A DNA stretch of 64,000 nucleotides, taken from assembly GCF_003610465.1 (NCBI RefSeq), contig NZ_RAQI01000002.1:372001-436000 (forward strand), written 5' to 3'. Positions 12,036-21,534 of this stretch are shown piece by piece. Source of the stretch: Xenorhabdus ehlersii. GTDB lineage: Bacteria; Pseudomonadota; Gammaproteobacteria; Enterobacterales; Enterobacteriaceae. The first letter of the stretch is position 1, and each line of letters begins with the position of its first letter. Under the pieces are notes generated by a model, which had not been told where the DNA came from, searched no databases, and saw only the letters and a program-made list of their open reading frames with translations. A program made the translations under genes and the position numbers.

Positions 12036-14093
12036 ATGAAAAAGGCATTTTTATTTACACCTGCACTGTTAGCGCTTTCAATCAATGCTATTTCTAATGC
12101 TCATGCTTATGATCGAGTGTATGTCTTTGGAGATAGCTTGAGTGATGGTGGAAATAACGGAATATATATGCCAGATGGAAAAATAAATCAGCTATATCAT
12201 CAGTATTTTTCCCTACAGGCTATAGGCGTAAATTCAGCGCCATCCAAGGATGGTGGAACTAATTATGCCCAAGGTGGTGCTACAGCTCTAAAACAATACA
12301 GTAAATACGGCTTTAATACGCAAGAACAGGTAAATAGATATCTTAATGCCCATAATGGCAAAGTTGATCCTAACGGCATCTATATTCACTGGGTAGGTGG
12401 TAACGATCTTGCCAAAGCTTTGGAAGACGCCTCAAAAGAAACAGATCCACTACAAGGTCAAAAAATTGCCGCTGGTATTGTCATCACCAGCGCTACCGCA
12501 GCTGCAAATCAAATCAATCAACTTATCGAAAAAGGTGCTGGATTAGTTATTGCTCCAACCGTTCCTGATGTGAGCACTACTCCTAGATTTTTAGAAACAT
12601 TACTTAGTCAAGTTATAATTCGCCAAGCCTTAGAATCCAAAGGTATTAAAGATCCTAAAGTTTATGATAATCTACCTGAAGACCAAAAAAAACCCATCGA
12701 ACAAAAAATCAATGACACTTTGAAATCTGTTCGTGATGGCATTAATGCATATCCTACTCCTAATAGCGATTATCGCCGTCAACTTATTGAAGGTACACTG
12801 AAAAAAATTATAGAAAAATCATCTTCAGATAAAGAAACAAAAGAAGAAATAGAAGCAAAATATGAAAAACTTCTCGCTGCCTACAATAAGACAAGTGAAG
12901 ATGCATCAAAACTCACTGATACATACAATGAGCTACTCGACAAACTAATTAGCAAAGGAAACGGCAATATTTTGCGTGCCGATATCAATGGATTGCTGCA
13001 TGAAGTGATCGCCAATCCTCTGATTTATGGCATTCAAAATACATTAGGTTATTCTTGCGAGCAAGGTAAAGACGCTAATAAATGTTCCTCCAACGACTCA
13101 GGGTTTACCAAAGACAAAGAATTTTTATTCTCTGATTCTTTCCACCCAACACCGTTGGGACAGAAGATCATGGGCCAATATATTACCTCTATTTATAATG
13201 CCCCATCACAGGTAATGACCCTAAACCAAGTCAACCGTACGCCAATTAAAAGTGCCCTATCTTCCCTTGATGGTCACCTGCAACAACTGCGTAACGGCGG
13301 CAATGAACAAGGCAAAGTCGGCGTCTTTGGCGGCTATACTGGCAACCGAGATAAAACCTTTACACTGGGTAGCGATTATCAGCTAATAGATAACCTGCTG
13401 TTGGGTGCAATGTACTCTAACTATAAAGAGGAACGCTCACCCATTGCTGATTTTTCTTATGGAGGCCGTGGTCATGTTCTGACAGCGTATACATTGTGGA
13501 ACTATTATAATAACGGTTGGTTAAGTGGCGATGTCCATTATTCACGCACCAATTATGATAGCCTGACCCGTACTATCCAGCTTGGTGAAGCCACCCGCAG
13601 AGAAACTGGCTCAACCACAGGTAAACAATGGGGAGCGCGCATTACCGCAGGCTGGGATATTCCTGTTACTCACTATCTGACCACCAGCCCAATCATCCAA
13701 TATGTCTGGGATAAAGGTGAAGTTGATGGTTACCGTGAATCCGGCAACAATAATACTTCCATGCATTTTGGTGATCAAAACTACACGTCTAAAGTGGGCA
13801 CCCTGGGCTGGCGGGTAGATACTAAACTAGGCCGTTTCAATCCTTATGCCTCCGTTCAGTTTAATCACCAATTTGGTGATACAAGCTACAAACTGAGCGG
13901 TGCCATTAACTCCACCAAAACTTCTTTTGTGCAGGAAAGTGGCAAGCAGAACACCAATTGGCGTCAATATACTGTCGGCGTGAACGCAAACCTGAGCAAT
14001 AACCTACGCGGTTTTGCTTCTGTAACCCGTAATGACGGCAATACCCAAGATCCTAGCTACAATTTCAGTTTGGGTATCAACGCTAGTTTCTAA
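12036..14093 (+). CDS. Autotransporter GDSL/SGNH esterase (EstA-type), copy 1
   Basis: A 685-aa surface esterase or lipase of the type V secretion class. A signal peptide (cleavage near NAHA, residue 24) is followed by an SGNH hydrolase passenger. It has block I GDSLSD with nucleophile S34, block II glycine in YAQGGA, block III GGND (N123) and block V D367/H370 in SDSFHPT. The last approximately 260 residues form a 12-strand autotransporter beta-barrel ending in the outer-membrane signature NASF. AAGGAG stands 7 nt before the ATG at 12036. It has its own terminator and is followed by a paralogue. Likely action is on short- to medium-chain esters or lipids at the cell surface; the substrate is not shown. 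Confidence 0.93.
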   Translation: MKKAFLFTPALLALSINAISNAHAYDRVYVFGDSLSDGGNNGIYMPDGKINQLYHQYFSLQAIGVNSAPSKDGGTNYAQGGATALKQYSKYGFNTQEQVNRYLNAHNGKVDPNGIYIHWVGGNDLAKALEDASKETDPLQGQKIAAGIVITSATAAANQINQLIEKGAGLVIAPTVPDVSTTPRFLETLLSQVIIRQALESKGIKDPKVYDNLPEDQKKPIEQKINDTLKSVRDGINAYPTPNSDYRRQLIEGTLKKIIEKSSSDKETKEEIEAKYEKLLAAYNKTSEDASKLTDTYNELLDKLISKGNGNILRADINGLLHEVIANPLIYGIQNTLGYSCEQGKDANKCSSNDSGFTKDKEFLFSDSFHPTPLGQKIMGQYITSIYNAPSQVMTLNQVNRTPIKSALSSLDGHLQQLRNGGNEQGKVGVFGGYTGNRDKTFTLGSDYQLIDNLLLGAMYSNYKEERSPIADFSYGGRGHVLTAYTLWNYYNNGWLSGDVHYSRTNYDSLTRTIQLGEATRRETGSTTGKQWGARITAGWDIPVTHYLTTSPIIQYVWDKGEVDGYRESGNNNTSMHFGDQNYTSKVGTLGWRVDTKLGRFNPYASVQFNHQFGDTSYKLSGAINSTKTSFVQESGKQNTNWRQYTVGVNANLSNNLRGFASVTRNDGNTQDPSYNFSLGINASF

Positions 14094-14125
14094 AACACCC
14101 GTCTGTAAGAGAGCATTTACTCAGG

Positions 14126-14160
14126 AACGCAAGGCAAAATTACTGCCTTGCGTTTTTATT
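14126..14160 (+). terminator. Terminator of first autotransporter esterase
   Basis: An 11-bp perfect stem (14126-14136 with 14144-14154), a 7-nt loop, then TTT continuing into a T-rich tail. Confidence 0.92.
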
Positions 14161-14351
14161 TAATCATCATTCAGCATTAATATACGCACGTTAACATTGT
14201 GTTTAATTTTCGTATATGCAGATAGAAGTAGTATCGAACTGAAATAATCAGAGAATCAGCCATTAACCGAAGAGAGATGAGCAAATACCCTTTTAAATCA
14301 AGGTGTTTTGGCTGGCGTGAAAATAATGCGCTGTTTTTTCAGGAGATCTAC

Positions 14352-16334
14352 ATGAAAAAAACACTCTTTTTAGTATCAGCCACGACTGTACTATTAGTTA
14401 ACCTCATGACAAATTCTTATGCCTACAACGATGTGTATGTTTTTGGAGATAGTTTGAGTGATAGTGGGAATATCGGCAGATTTACAACAGATGGTAAGGA
14501 CACTGAACTCTATGATGAATATATAGCCCAAAACCTCACTGGCAAAAAATTGACACCCTCTAAAGAAAACGGAACCAATTATGCATATGGAGGCGCAGCA
14601 GCTAACGATTCTGGGAATCGTCTCTGGGATCATTTTGTTCACTCAACACAAAAACAACTCGATGACTATTTGCAAGCACACTCTGGACGGGCCGATCCGA
14701 ATGGAGTGTACATACATTGGGTAGGAGGTAATGATGTAAAGGACGCTCTGGAAGATTTAGAGAAAGGCGATGAAAAAGCAGCGCAACATCGTATCAATAA
14801 TAGTTCTGCATCCGCAGCATCGCAGATCAATCAACTCATTAAGGCTGGCGCGGGGTTAATTATTGTACCTAATGTTCCCGATATTGGTACAACCCCAAAA
14901 ATTATGGAAGCAGTACTTAAAGGCGCTTTAAAAAAAAGCAAAGTACCCGATGACAAAATCGCCCAAATTCTGAAACAAGCTCATGAGGCCATCAACAAAT
15001 ACCCTACACCCAATGTGGAAATCAGAAATAAAATTATCCAGGGAGTTTTTAAAAAGATTGCTGAAGGTGCTTCTCCCCAAGATCCAGACGCAGCGAAAGA
15101 AATTTATCGCCAATTGCTTGCTGCTTATGATAATACCAACAAAATTGCTTCCCAATTTTCCGACGAATATAACCAAAATGAAGAGAATCAACTCAGTAAC
15201 GGCAATATTCTGCGTGCCGATGTCAATCATCTCTTAAGGGAAGTTATTGAGAATCCAACCATCTATGGTATTGCTAATACCCTTGGTTATGCCTGCCCAC
15301 AAGGTACAAGGGCTAATGAGTGTTCTTCTTCCGAGCCTGGCTTTGATAAAAGCCAACCCTACTTATTTTCCGATGACCTCCATCCAACCCCTTACGCACA
15401 CAAAGTCATCGGTCAGTACATTATGTCGATCTACAACGCCCCTTTACAAGTGATGGCGTTGAACCACATCAACCGTACCCCAACCATAACCGCGCTAAGC
15501 TCACTTGACGGTCACCTGCAACAGCTTCGCAATGATCATCAGGCCAAAGGTAAAGTTGGCGTATTCGGTGGTTATACAGACAATCACAATAATACCCTTA
15601 CATTGGGTAGCGATTATCAACTGACGGATAATTTGCTATTAGGGGCAACAATTTCACGTTATAAAGATGAACAAAATGCAACCCCTAATTTCAACTATGC
15701 TGCTACTGGTCATGTCATAGCAGCTTACATACTATGGAACTACTATGGCAGCGGATGGCTGAACGGCGATGTCCATTATTCACGTACCAATTACGACAAT
15801 CTGTCACGCTCCATCCAGCTTGGTCAAGCCACTCGCAGGGAATCAGGTTCAACGATGGGTAAACAGTGGGGTTGGCGGATTACAGCAGGCTGGGATATCC
15901 CAATCACTCGTTATCTAACCACCAGCCCAATCATCCAATACGCCTGGGACAAGGGGGATATTGATGGTTATCGTGAAACAGGTAACAACAGCACCTCTAT
16001 GCATTTTGCAGATCAAAATTATCATTCCAAAGTTGGCTCGGTGGGCTGGCGAGTAGATACTAAACTAGGCCGTTTTAATCCTTATGCCTCTATTCTGTTC
16101 AATCATCAATTCGATGATGAACGCTATACTCTTCGCAGCGCGATCAATGCGACCAAAACAAGTTTCGTCCAACAGGGAGAGAAACAGAATAGAGATCATG
16201 TCCAATATACAGTCGGTGTTAATGCCAATCTGACCAATAACTTTCGCGCATTTGCCGCCGTCTCACATGAAAAAAATGATAATGAACCGAATCATGACTA
16301 CTATTTCAACCTCGGTTTCAATGTCAGCTTTTAA
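14352..16334 (+). CDS. Autotransporter GDSL/SGNH esterase (EstA-type), copy 2
   Basis: A 660-aa paralogue of the upstream gene with the same architecture: signal peptide ending near NSYA, GDSLSD (S34), YAYGGAA, GGND, D341/H344 in SDDLHPT, and a C-terminal autotransporter barrel ending NVSF. The barrel halves are very similar (for example LTTSPIIQY and FNPYAS shared), while the helical middle of the passenger (about residues 150-300) has diverged. AGGAG 6 nt before the ATG at 14352 fixes the start; a longer in-frame reading from 14277 lacks a signal peptide. It has separate promoter and terminator regions, so the pair is a tandem duplication rather than an operon. Confidence 0.93.
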   Translation: MKKTLFLVSATTVLLVNLMTNSYAYNDVYVFGDSLSDSGNIGRFTTDGKDTELYDEYIAQNLTGKKLTPSKENGTNYAYGGAAANDSGNRLWDHFVHSTQKQLDDYLQAHSGRADPNGVYIHWVGGNDVKDALEDLEKGDEKAAQHRINNSSASAASQINQLIKAGAGLIIVPNVPDIGTTPKIMEAVLKGALKKSKVPDDKIAQILKQAHEAINKYPTPNVEIRNKIIQGVFKKIAEGASPQDPDAAKEIYRQLLAAYDNTNKIASQFSDEYNQNEENQLSNGNILRADVNHLLREVIENPTIYGIANTLGYACPQGTRANECSSSEPGFDKSQPYLFSDDLHPTPYAHKVIGQYIMSIYNAPLQVMALNHINRTPTITALSSLDGHLQQLRNDHQAKGKVGVFGGYTDNHNNTLTLGSDYQLTDNLLLGATISRYKDEQNATPNFNYAATGHVIAAYILWNYYGSGWLNGDVHYSRTNYDNLSRSIQLGQATRRESGSTMGKQWGWRITAGWDIPITRYLTTSPIIQYAWDKGDIDGYRETGNNSTSMHFADQNYHSKVGSVGWRVDTKLGRFNPYASILFNHQFDDERYTLRSAINATKTSFVQQGEKQNRDHVQYTVGVNANLTNNFRAFAAVSHEKNDNEPNHDYYFNLGFNVSF

Positions 16335-16358
16335 TAGACTGAACATTTAACAAATGAA

Positions 16359-16389
16359 GGATAAGGCGGTAATTGTTACCGCCTTATCC
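16359..16389. terminator. Bidirectional terminator between esterase copy 2 and ychH
   Basis: A 14-bp perfect stem (16359-16372 with 16376-16389) around a TTG loop lies between two convergent genes. Confidence 0.88.
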
Positions 16390-16396
16390 AAAATAA

Positions 16397-16672
16397 TCAC
16401 GAATGTCGCTGTTTTTTACGGCAATAACGTTCATCGTAATTTTTCAGCCACCAATATTTATCAGTAACCTGTTCCCGACCGCCAATACTGGCGCCTACCA
16501 GCCAAATAAATGCCCCAACAAACAATCCCATTAATGAGAGGCTTGTCAAAAACTCCGAAAGACCAAAATTAAAGATATGGCTAAGCAATACATAAGCTAA
16601 GCTAATAAACATTGCCGCCATTCCTGCTCCCATGAGAATATTGCCAAAAATAAAAGCCTTTTTACGTCTCAT
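16397..16672 (-). CDS. ychH: YchH family small inner-membrane stress protein
   Basis: A 91-aa protein with two membrane segments (about residues 10-32 and 40-62) and the conserved C-terminal pattern GASIGGREQVTDKYWWLKNYDERYCR. It matches E. coli YchH in length and in position beside pth. A GGAGG site lies just upstream of the ATG at 16672; longer upstream readings lack support. In E. coli YchH is stress-induced; its mechanism is unknown. Confidence 0.88.
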   Translation of the reverse strand: MRRKKAFIFGNILMGAGMAAMFISLAYVLLSHIFNFGLSEFLTSLSLMGLFVGAFIWLVGASIGGREQVTDKYWWLKNYDERYCRKKQRHS

Positions 16673-16934
16673 AACCAACCTCCAATACTTTTTGTGAACG
16701 CTAATTTGCAAATACAACGAACGCAAAAGCACGAAAGTAGATATCTTCTTCAAAATTAATTATAGACTTATCATATGAAAGGTTATTGCGGTGGCGATCA
16801 CAAGCTGTACAAATTTAAGCCTAATTTTTTACATTCCATCAGAATAATCTTTGTTAAATGAGTTTTGTACTCAAGCCTTGAGATAGGTAAACTAATCTCC
16901 TTTTTGTTCTATTGCCAATAAGCGAAATTAAACC

Positions 16935-17525
16935 GTGAGTAACATAAAATTAATCGTTGGCCTGGCAAACCCTGGAGCCGAATATGCACAGACCAGACAT
17001 AATGCAGGGGCATGGTTTGTCGATTTGTTAGCACAACGCTATAACCAATCCCTGAAAGAAGAGAGTAAATTTTTTGGCTATACCGCCCGTATCAACGTTA
17101 ATGGGCAGGATATTCGTTTACTGGTACCTACCACTTTCATGAACCTTAGCGGTAAATCTGTCCTTGCCCTTGCTGGATTTTATCGTATTCAGCCGGATGA
17201 AATCTTGGTTGCACATGACGAGCTGGATCTACCGCCTGGTGTGGCAAAAATGAAACTGGGTGGCAGCAATGGCGGTCATAATGGCCTAAAAGACATTCAG
17301 AATAAACTCGGTAATAATCCTAACTTCCACCGTCTGCGTATCGGTATTGGTCATCCAGGCGATAAAAACAAAGTCGTCGGTTTTGTCCTTGGCAAGCCTC
17401 CTGCCAGCGAACAAAAACTGATTGACGATGCCATAGATGAAGCATTGCGTTGTACTAACATCCTCATCAAAGATGGCATGAACAAGGCAATTAATCGCCT
17501 GCATGCATTTAAAGCCAGCGCTTAA
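16935..17525 (+). CDS. pth: Peptidyl-tRNA hydrolase
   Basis: Pth recycles peptidyl-tRNAs released prematurely from ribosomes by cleaving the ester bond. The 196-aa protein shows [20 protein letters not shown] with the catalytic histidine H22, FMNLSGKSV, and HDELDLPPG. The start is GTG at 16935. It is followed by ychF after 110 bp, the conserved pth-ychF pair. Confidence 0.97.
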   Translation: MSNIKLIVGLANPGAEYAQTRHNAGAWFVDLLAQRYNQSLKEESKFFGYTARINVNGQDIRLLVPTTFMNLSGKSVLALAGFYRIQPDEILVAHDELDLPPGVAKMKLGGSNGGHNGLKDIQNKLGNNPNFHRLRIGIGHPGDKNKVVGFVLGKPPASEQKLIDDAIDEALRCTNILIKDGMNKAINRLHAFKASA

Positions 17526-17635
17526 CTGGGAGTACATGGCGCATCGGGCTATTGCGTGTATAATAGCGCCATTTTGTAAACTCACCGACAAGCCTACTGC
17601 TTGTTGGTTTATAAGTGATTTAAGGTGATAAATAT

Positions 17636-18727
17636 ATGGGATTCAAATGCGGTATCGTTGGCCTGCCTAACGTTGGGAAATCTACATTATTCAATGCGCT
17701 GACCAAAGCAGGTATCGAAGCAGCAAACTTCCCGTTCTGCACTATCGAGCCAAACACAGGTGTTGTGCCGATGCCAGATCCACGTCTCGAACAGTTGGCT
17801 GAGATTGTTAAACCACAACGCACCCTGCCAACCACTATGGAATTTGTAGATATTGCTGGTCTGGTAAAAGGTGCTTCAAAAGGTGAAGGCTTAGGCAACC
17901 AATTCCTGACCAACATCCGTGAAACAGAAGCGATCGGTCATGTAGTACGTTGCTTTGAAAACGACAACATTGTCCACGTTTCTGGTCAGGTTGATCCTGC
18001 CTCTGATATTGAAGTTATCAATACAGAACTGGCTCTGTCGGATCTGGATACCTGTGAACGCGCTATCCATCGTATACAAAAGAAAGCCAAAGGTGGTGAT
18101 AAGGACGCTAAAGCAGAGCTGGAAGTCTTAGAAAAATGCCTTCCACACCTTGAACAAGCAGGTATGCTACGCGCTTTAAATCTGAGTGCGGAAGAAAAAG
18201 CGATTATTCGCTATCTGAGCTTTCTGACCTTAAAACCAACCATGTACATTGCCAACGTCAATGAAGATGGTTTCGAAAATAATCCACACCTTGATACCGT
18301 TCGCGCCATTGCTGAAAAAGAAGGTTCCGTTGTTGTTCCCGTTTGTGCAGCGATTGAAGCCGATATCGCAGAGTTGGAAGATGCTGACCGCGAAGAATTT
18401 ATGGCAGAATTAGGTCTGGAAGAGCCAGGCTTGAATCGTGTAATTCGCGCTGGTTACCAGTTGCTGAACCTGCAAACCTACTTTACTGCGGGCGTGAAAG
18501 AAGTTCGTGCCTGGACGATCCCAGTGGGTGCAACCGCCCCACAAGCAGCGGGTAAAATTCATACTGATTTTGAAAAGGGCTTTATCCGTGCTCAAACTAT
18601 TTCGTTTGAGGACTTTATCACTTACAAAGGTGAACAAGGCGCGAAAGAAGCGGGCAAAATGCGCGCAGAAGGGAAAGATTATATCGTTAAAGATGGCGAT
18701 GTGATGAATTTCTTGTTTAACGTCTAA
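17636..18727 (+). CDS. ychF: Redox-regulated P-loop ATPase YchF
   Basis: A 363-aa Obg-related protein that hydrolyses ATP rather than GTP and associates with ribosomes. The G1 loop GLPNVGKST is at residues 9-17, G3 is [10 protein letters not shown], and the G4 position reads NVNE in place of NKxD, which explains adenine specificity. A coiled-coil middle and a C-terminal TGS domain (FEDFITYKG) follow. AAGGTG precedes the ATG. Confidence 0.97.
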   Translation: MGFKCGIVGLPNVGKSTLFNALTKAGIEAANFPFCTIEPNTGVVPMPDPRLEQLAEIVKPQRTLPTTMEFVDIAGLVKGASKGEGLGNQFLTNIRETEAIGHVVRCFENDNIVHVSGQVDPASDIEVINTELALSDLDTCERAIHRIQKKAKGGDKDAKAELEVLEKCLPHLEQAGMLRALNLSAEEKAIIRYLSFLTLKPTMYIANVNEDGFENNPHLDTVRAIAEKEGSVVVPVCAAIEADIAELEDADREEFMAELGLEEPGLNRVIRAGYQLLNLQTYFTAGVKEVRAWTIPVGATAPQAAGKIHTDFEKGFIRAQTISFEDFITYKGEQGAKEAGKMRAEGKDYIVKDGDVMNFLFNV

Positions 18728-18785
18728 TCATTTTTCTTATCTTACAACATTTCAGGCTGTCCTATTAAAACGGGTTAAATCTTTA

Positions 18786-18817
18786 AAATCCACGCCATTG
18801 CGTGGATTTCCTGTTTT
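18786..18817 (+). terminator. Terminator of ychF
   Basis: A 10-bp perfect stem (18786-18795 with 18800-18809), loop CATT, then a T-rich tail after CC. Confidence 0.88.
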
Positions 18818-18995
18818 TATAATGTCACAAAGAATTATGATGGCTTTGGTTACCACTATAACAATTTAAATATCCTCCACAATTCTTGCCTAATCCTCCA
18901 ATACCCCCTGTGACTGATACAAAATTTTTCCTTCTAGGGATATGCTATATAACACACTAATAATCATGGCTTTTATATAGGTAAGGAAATAGAAA

Positions 18996-19970
18996 ATGGG
19001 GGCATCGAATCAACAACCCGATAAAACAGAAATTGAAATCCAGTTACAACAATTGGCTGGCAAAGTGGCCAAGTTAACGCGCCCCAATACACACGCCGTA
19101 AAAACAGTAATTCCTCAATTAACGCTCTGCCATTTGGAACAGCCAACCGATCCGATTGGTTGGTTGTATGATCCCAGTATTATGGTTATTGCCCAGGGGA
19201 CAAAACGGGTAACGATTGGTGATCGTTCATATTGTTGCGATCCCCAACAAATCTTAGTGACTTCGACAAATATCCCCACCATTACCCAGACTTGTACCGC
19301 ATCTAAGGAAAAACCCTTTTTTGCCTTGATGTTACAACTTGATATTCAGAAAGCGTCAAAATTAATGGTTGAAAATAAGGTCACGATAAAGCATCAAATT
19401 CAGGATACATGTGGATTAGCCGTGACTTCTGCTACAACGGATCTGCTGGTCTGTTTTAATCGTCTATTGGATATATTAAACACACCGGAAGATATTCCCG
19501 TTCTCTTTCCCCTAATACATAAAGAAATCATCTATCGGCTACTGAAAAGTGAATTGGGAGGACGTTTACAACAAATGGCTACCCAGGAAAGCCCAAGCCA
19601 CCAAATCAGCCATACGATCCAATGGCTAAAAGAACACTTTGCTGATCCGGTTAAAGTCGAACAACTTGCCAAAATCGCCAAAATGAGTCTTTCTTCTTTT
19701 CATCATCACTTTAAGGCTGTCACTTCTATGAGTCCATTACAATACCAAAAATGGCTGCGTTTACACGAAGCAAGGCGCATATTATTGACCCAACACCACA
19801 ATGTGACAACAACTGCATTTCAGGTTGGCTATGAAAGCACTTCCCAATTCAATCGTGAATATAGCCGTCTTTTTGGTGAATCTCCCTGCCGAGATATGAA
19901 ACGGTTTCGGATCACCCATCAGGAGAAGAAAATAGATATTGCCGGAGCATTGGGCAACAATTGCCAATAA
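18996..19970 (+). CDS. AraC family transcriptional regulator
   Basis: A 324-aa regulator with an AraC-type N-terminal cupin domain (residues about 30-185) and a C-terminal double HTH (about 215-310), with helices LAKIAKMSLSSFHHHFKA and the AraC signature VGYESTSQFNREYSRLFGESP. It is followed after 74 bp by an MdaB-type quinone reductase on the same strand. This subgroup often lies beside and controls oxidoreductase genes; control of mdaB here is inference from proximity. Confidence 0.88.
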   Translation: MGASNQQPDKTEIEIQLQQLAGKVAKLTRPNTHAVKTVIPQLTLCHLEQPTDPIGWLYDPSIMVIAQGTKRVTIGDRSYCCDPQQILVTSTNIPTITQTCTASKEKPFFALMLQLDIQKASKLMVENKVTIKHQIQDTCGLAVTSATTDLLVCFNRLLDILNTPEDIPVLFPLIHKEIIYRLLKSELGGRLQQMATQESPSHQISHTIQWLKEHFADPVKVEQLAKIAKMSLSSFHHHFKAVTSMSPLQYQKWLRLHEARRILLTQHHNVTTTAFQVGYESTSQFNREYSRLFGESPCRDMKRFRITHQEKKIDIAGALGNNCQ

Positions 19971-20044
19971 ATAGGCATACATTCAATCAAAACCAGTCCT
20001 AAGATAATCCTCAGTTTATCAATGGAATAAAACAGAGGGTTATT

Positions 20045-20623
20045 ATGGGCCATATTTTAGTTATCAATTCAGCAAAAATTTTTGACGAATCGAAAGGAGG
20101 GCTAAATAATGCCTTAACCGAAGTTATCAAAGATCACCTGACAGAGATAGGTCATAAAGTTCAGGTAACGCATGTAGATAAAGGTTATGACATCACCGCA
20201 GAGATTAATAAATTTCTTTGGGCGGATCGTATTATTTACCAAATGCCGGGTTGGTGGATGGAAGCACCGTGGATTTTAAAGAAATATGTCGATGAGGTTT
20301 TCCAGGCTGGCCGCGGTGCCTTGTTTAAGAATGATGGGCGAACCCGTCATGACCCTGCCAAAAAATACGGTTCAGGTGGCCTGATACAAGGCAAGGCTTA
20401 TATGTTTTCGGTAACCTGGAATGCGCCACTGGAATCATTTGAAGATCCCAATCAATTTTTTGAAGGAAAAGGTATTGACAGTGTTTACTACCCTTTCCAC
20501 AAGGCAAACCAGTTTTTAGGTATGTCTCCAATACCAACATTTGCTTGTTATGATGTGATAAAAAATCCACAAATTTCTCAAGACATTCAACGATTAAAAA
20601 AACATTTATCAGCATTTTTCTAG
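20045..20623 (+). CDS. mdaB: NADPH:quinone reductase MdaB (flavodoxin fold)
   Basis: A 192-aa flavoprotein that reduces quinones by two electrons and so limits redox cycling. It aligns throughout with E. coli MdaB: ILVINSAK at the N-terminus, FLWADRIIYQMPGWWMEAPW, DGRTRHDPAKKYGSGGL and FHKANQFLGM. It is probably induced with or by the upstream AraC regulator. Confidence 0.9.
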   Translation: MGHILVINSAKIFDESKGGLNNALTEVIKDHLTEIGHKVQVTHVDKGYDITAEINKFLWADRIIYQMPGWWMEAPWILKKYVDEVFQAGRGALFKNDGRTRHDPAKKYGSGGLIQGKAYMFSVTWNAPLESFEDPNQFFEGKGIDSVYYPFHKANQFLGMSPIPTFACYDVIKNPQISQDIQRLKKHLSAFF

Positions 20624-20688
20624 CTAAGGCGAGTGGAGAGCTATTTAATCAATTGCAAATACTCATCTAGAAAACAAAGATCGTACAT

Positions 20689-20775
20689 ATCCACTTGCAT
20701 ATTCTTCGTCTTTTAAGTTGCCTCTTTGTTGGCTGCGACGCAACTTGAAATTCATTGGGTATATACCAAGTGGAT
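20689..20775. repeat. Short interspersed inverted-repeat element (MITE-like)
   Basis: Nested inverted repeats: outer 9-bp arms ATCCACTTG (20689-20697) and CAAGTGGAT (20767-20775), inner 7-bp arms AAGTTGC (20715-20721) and GCAACTT (20740-20746), plus a GGTATATACC palindrome. The sequence resembles the small intergenic repeats seen in many copies in Photorhabdus and Xenorhabdus genomes. It holds no gene. Confidence 0.6.
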
Positions 20776-21119
20776 TGTTATTCCTTCAAAAATCATTTAA
20801 TCAAAATAAAAAATAACACCATCAATTATCACACATGAAATAAAACATTCCATTAACGTTATTGAAAAAATAAATTCATTCAAAATACTTTTTTATCTCT
20901 TTTACGAACATTTTTTCTATAAAAGAATAAAAAAACAAATTGTTAAAAAATCGTAAACAAAATATCAATGCAATAAAAAAATCAATAGCAAAAAGCACAG
21001 AACACTTGTAAAAATGAGCATGTTGACGTTAATACTAATTCTAACGTCAACTCCATTTCTACATAATTTATCGTTATGCTTTTATTGATGTTAATCCCTA
21101 ACTCTATGAGGTATAGATC
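20776..21119. other. AT-rich intergenic region upstream of the small secreted peptide
   Basis: About 340 bp of very AT-rich DNA with no gene visible. It presumably holds the promoter of the peptide at 21120. A short run ACGTTAATACTAATTCTAACGT near 21025 is an imperfect inverted repeat that could be an operator. Confidence 0.4.
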
Positions 21120-21302
21120 ATGAAAAGAAAATTAGCTGCTTGTATGCTTTCATTACTCGTAGGAACAATCATCACAACTAACGCAAATGCGTTCTTATGT
21201 AAGACACTTAATGCTGATTTACGGGCAACATGCGAAGCTGCATGTAATTTAATCCCTGATGGTGGTACCGGCCTTTCAATCGCTAAGCAATTCTGCTTGT
21301 AA
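21120..21302 (+). CDS. Small secreted cysteine-containing peptide
   Basis: A 60-aa product not recognised as any known family. Residues 1-24 form a clear signal peptide (KRK, then hydrophobic LAACMLSLLVGTIITT, then NANA). The predicted mature peptide is 36 aa with four cysteines (C27, C38, C42, C59), which could form two disulfides. GAGG stands 8 nt before the ATG. A single transcription unit in AT-rich DNA, followed by a hairpin. It could be a bacteriocin-like, toxin-like or signalling peptide; this is inference from size and cysteines only. Confidence 0.6.
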   Translation: MKRKLAACMLSLLVGTIITTNANAFLCKTLNADLRATCEAACNLIPDGGTGLSIAKQFCL

Positions 21303-21442
21303 CTATAACTTAGTATAACACTGTACAAAAAAGATATTCTTATCTTTATTTAATCATATTCTAGCCTGAATTTTACTATGACAGTAAAAACTGAAGTTAG
21401 AATAGAGAAAACAGTGAAGGTATAACACCTTAAAATATAATG

Positions 21443-21496
21443 GTGGGAGCGCTTTTAAGTGTTTTATTAAATAAACATGTAATAAAAGACTCCCAC
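21443..21496. terminator. Hairpin between convergent genes
   Basis: GTGGGAG at 21443-21449 pairs with CTCCCAC at 21490-21496, extended by A/T pairs inside. It lies between the small peptide gene and the convergent hydrolase gene, so it may stop transcription from both sides. Confidence 0.5.
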
Positions 21497-21534
21497 TATT
21501 ATTTATCATAATCAATTGGTTATTACATCTGATT

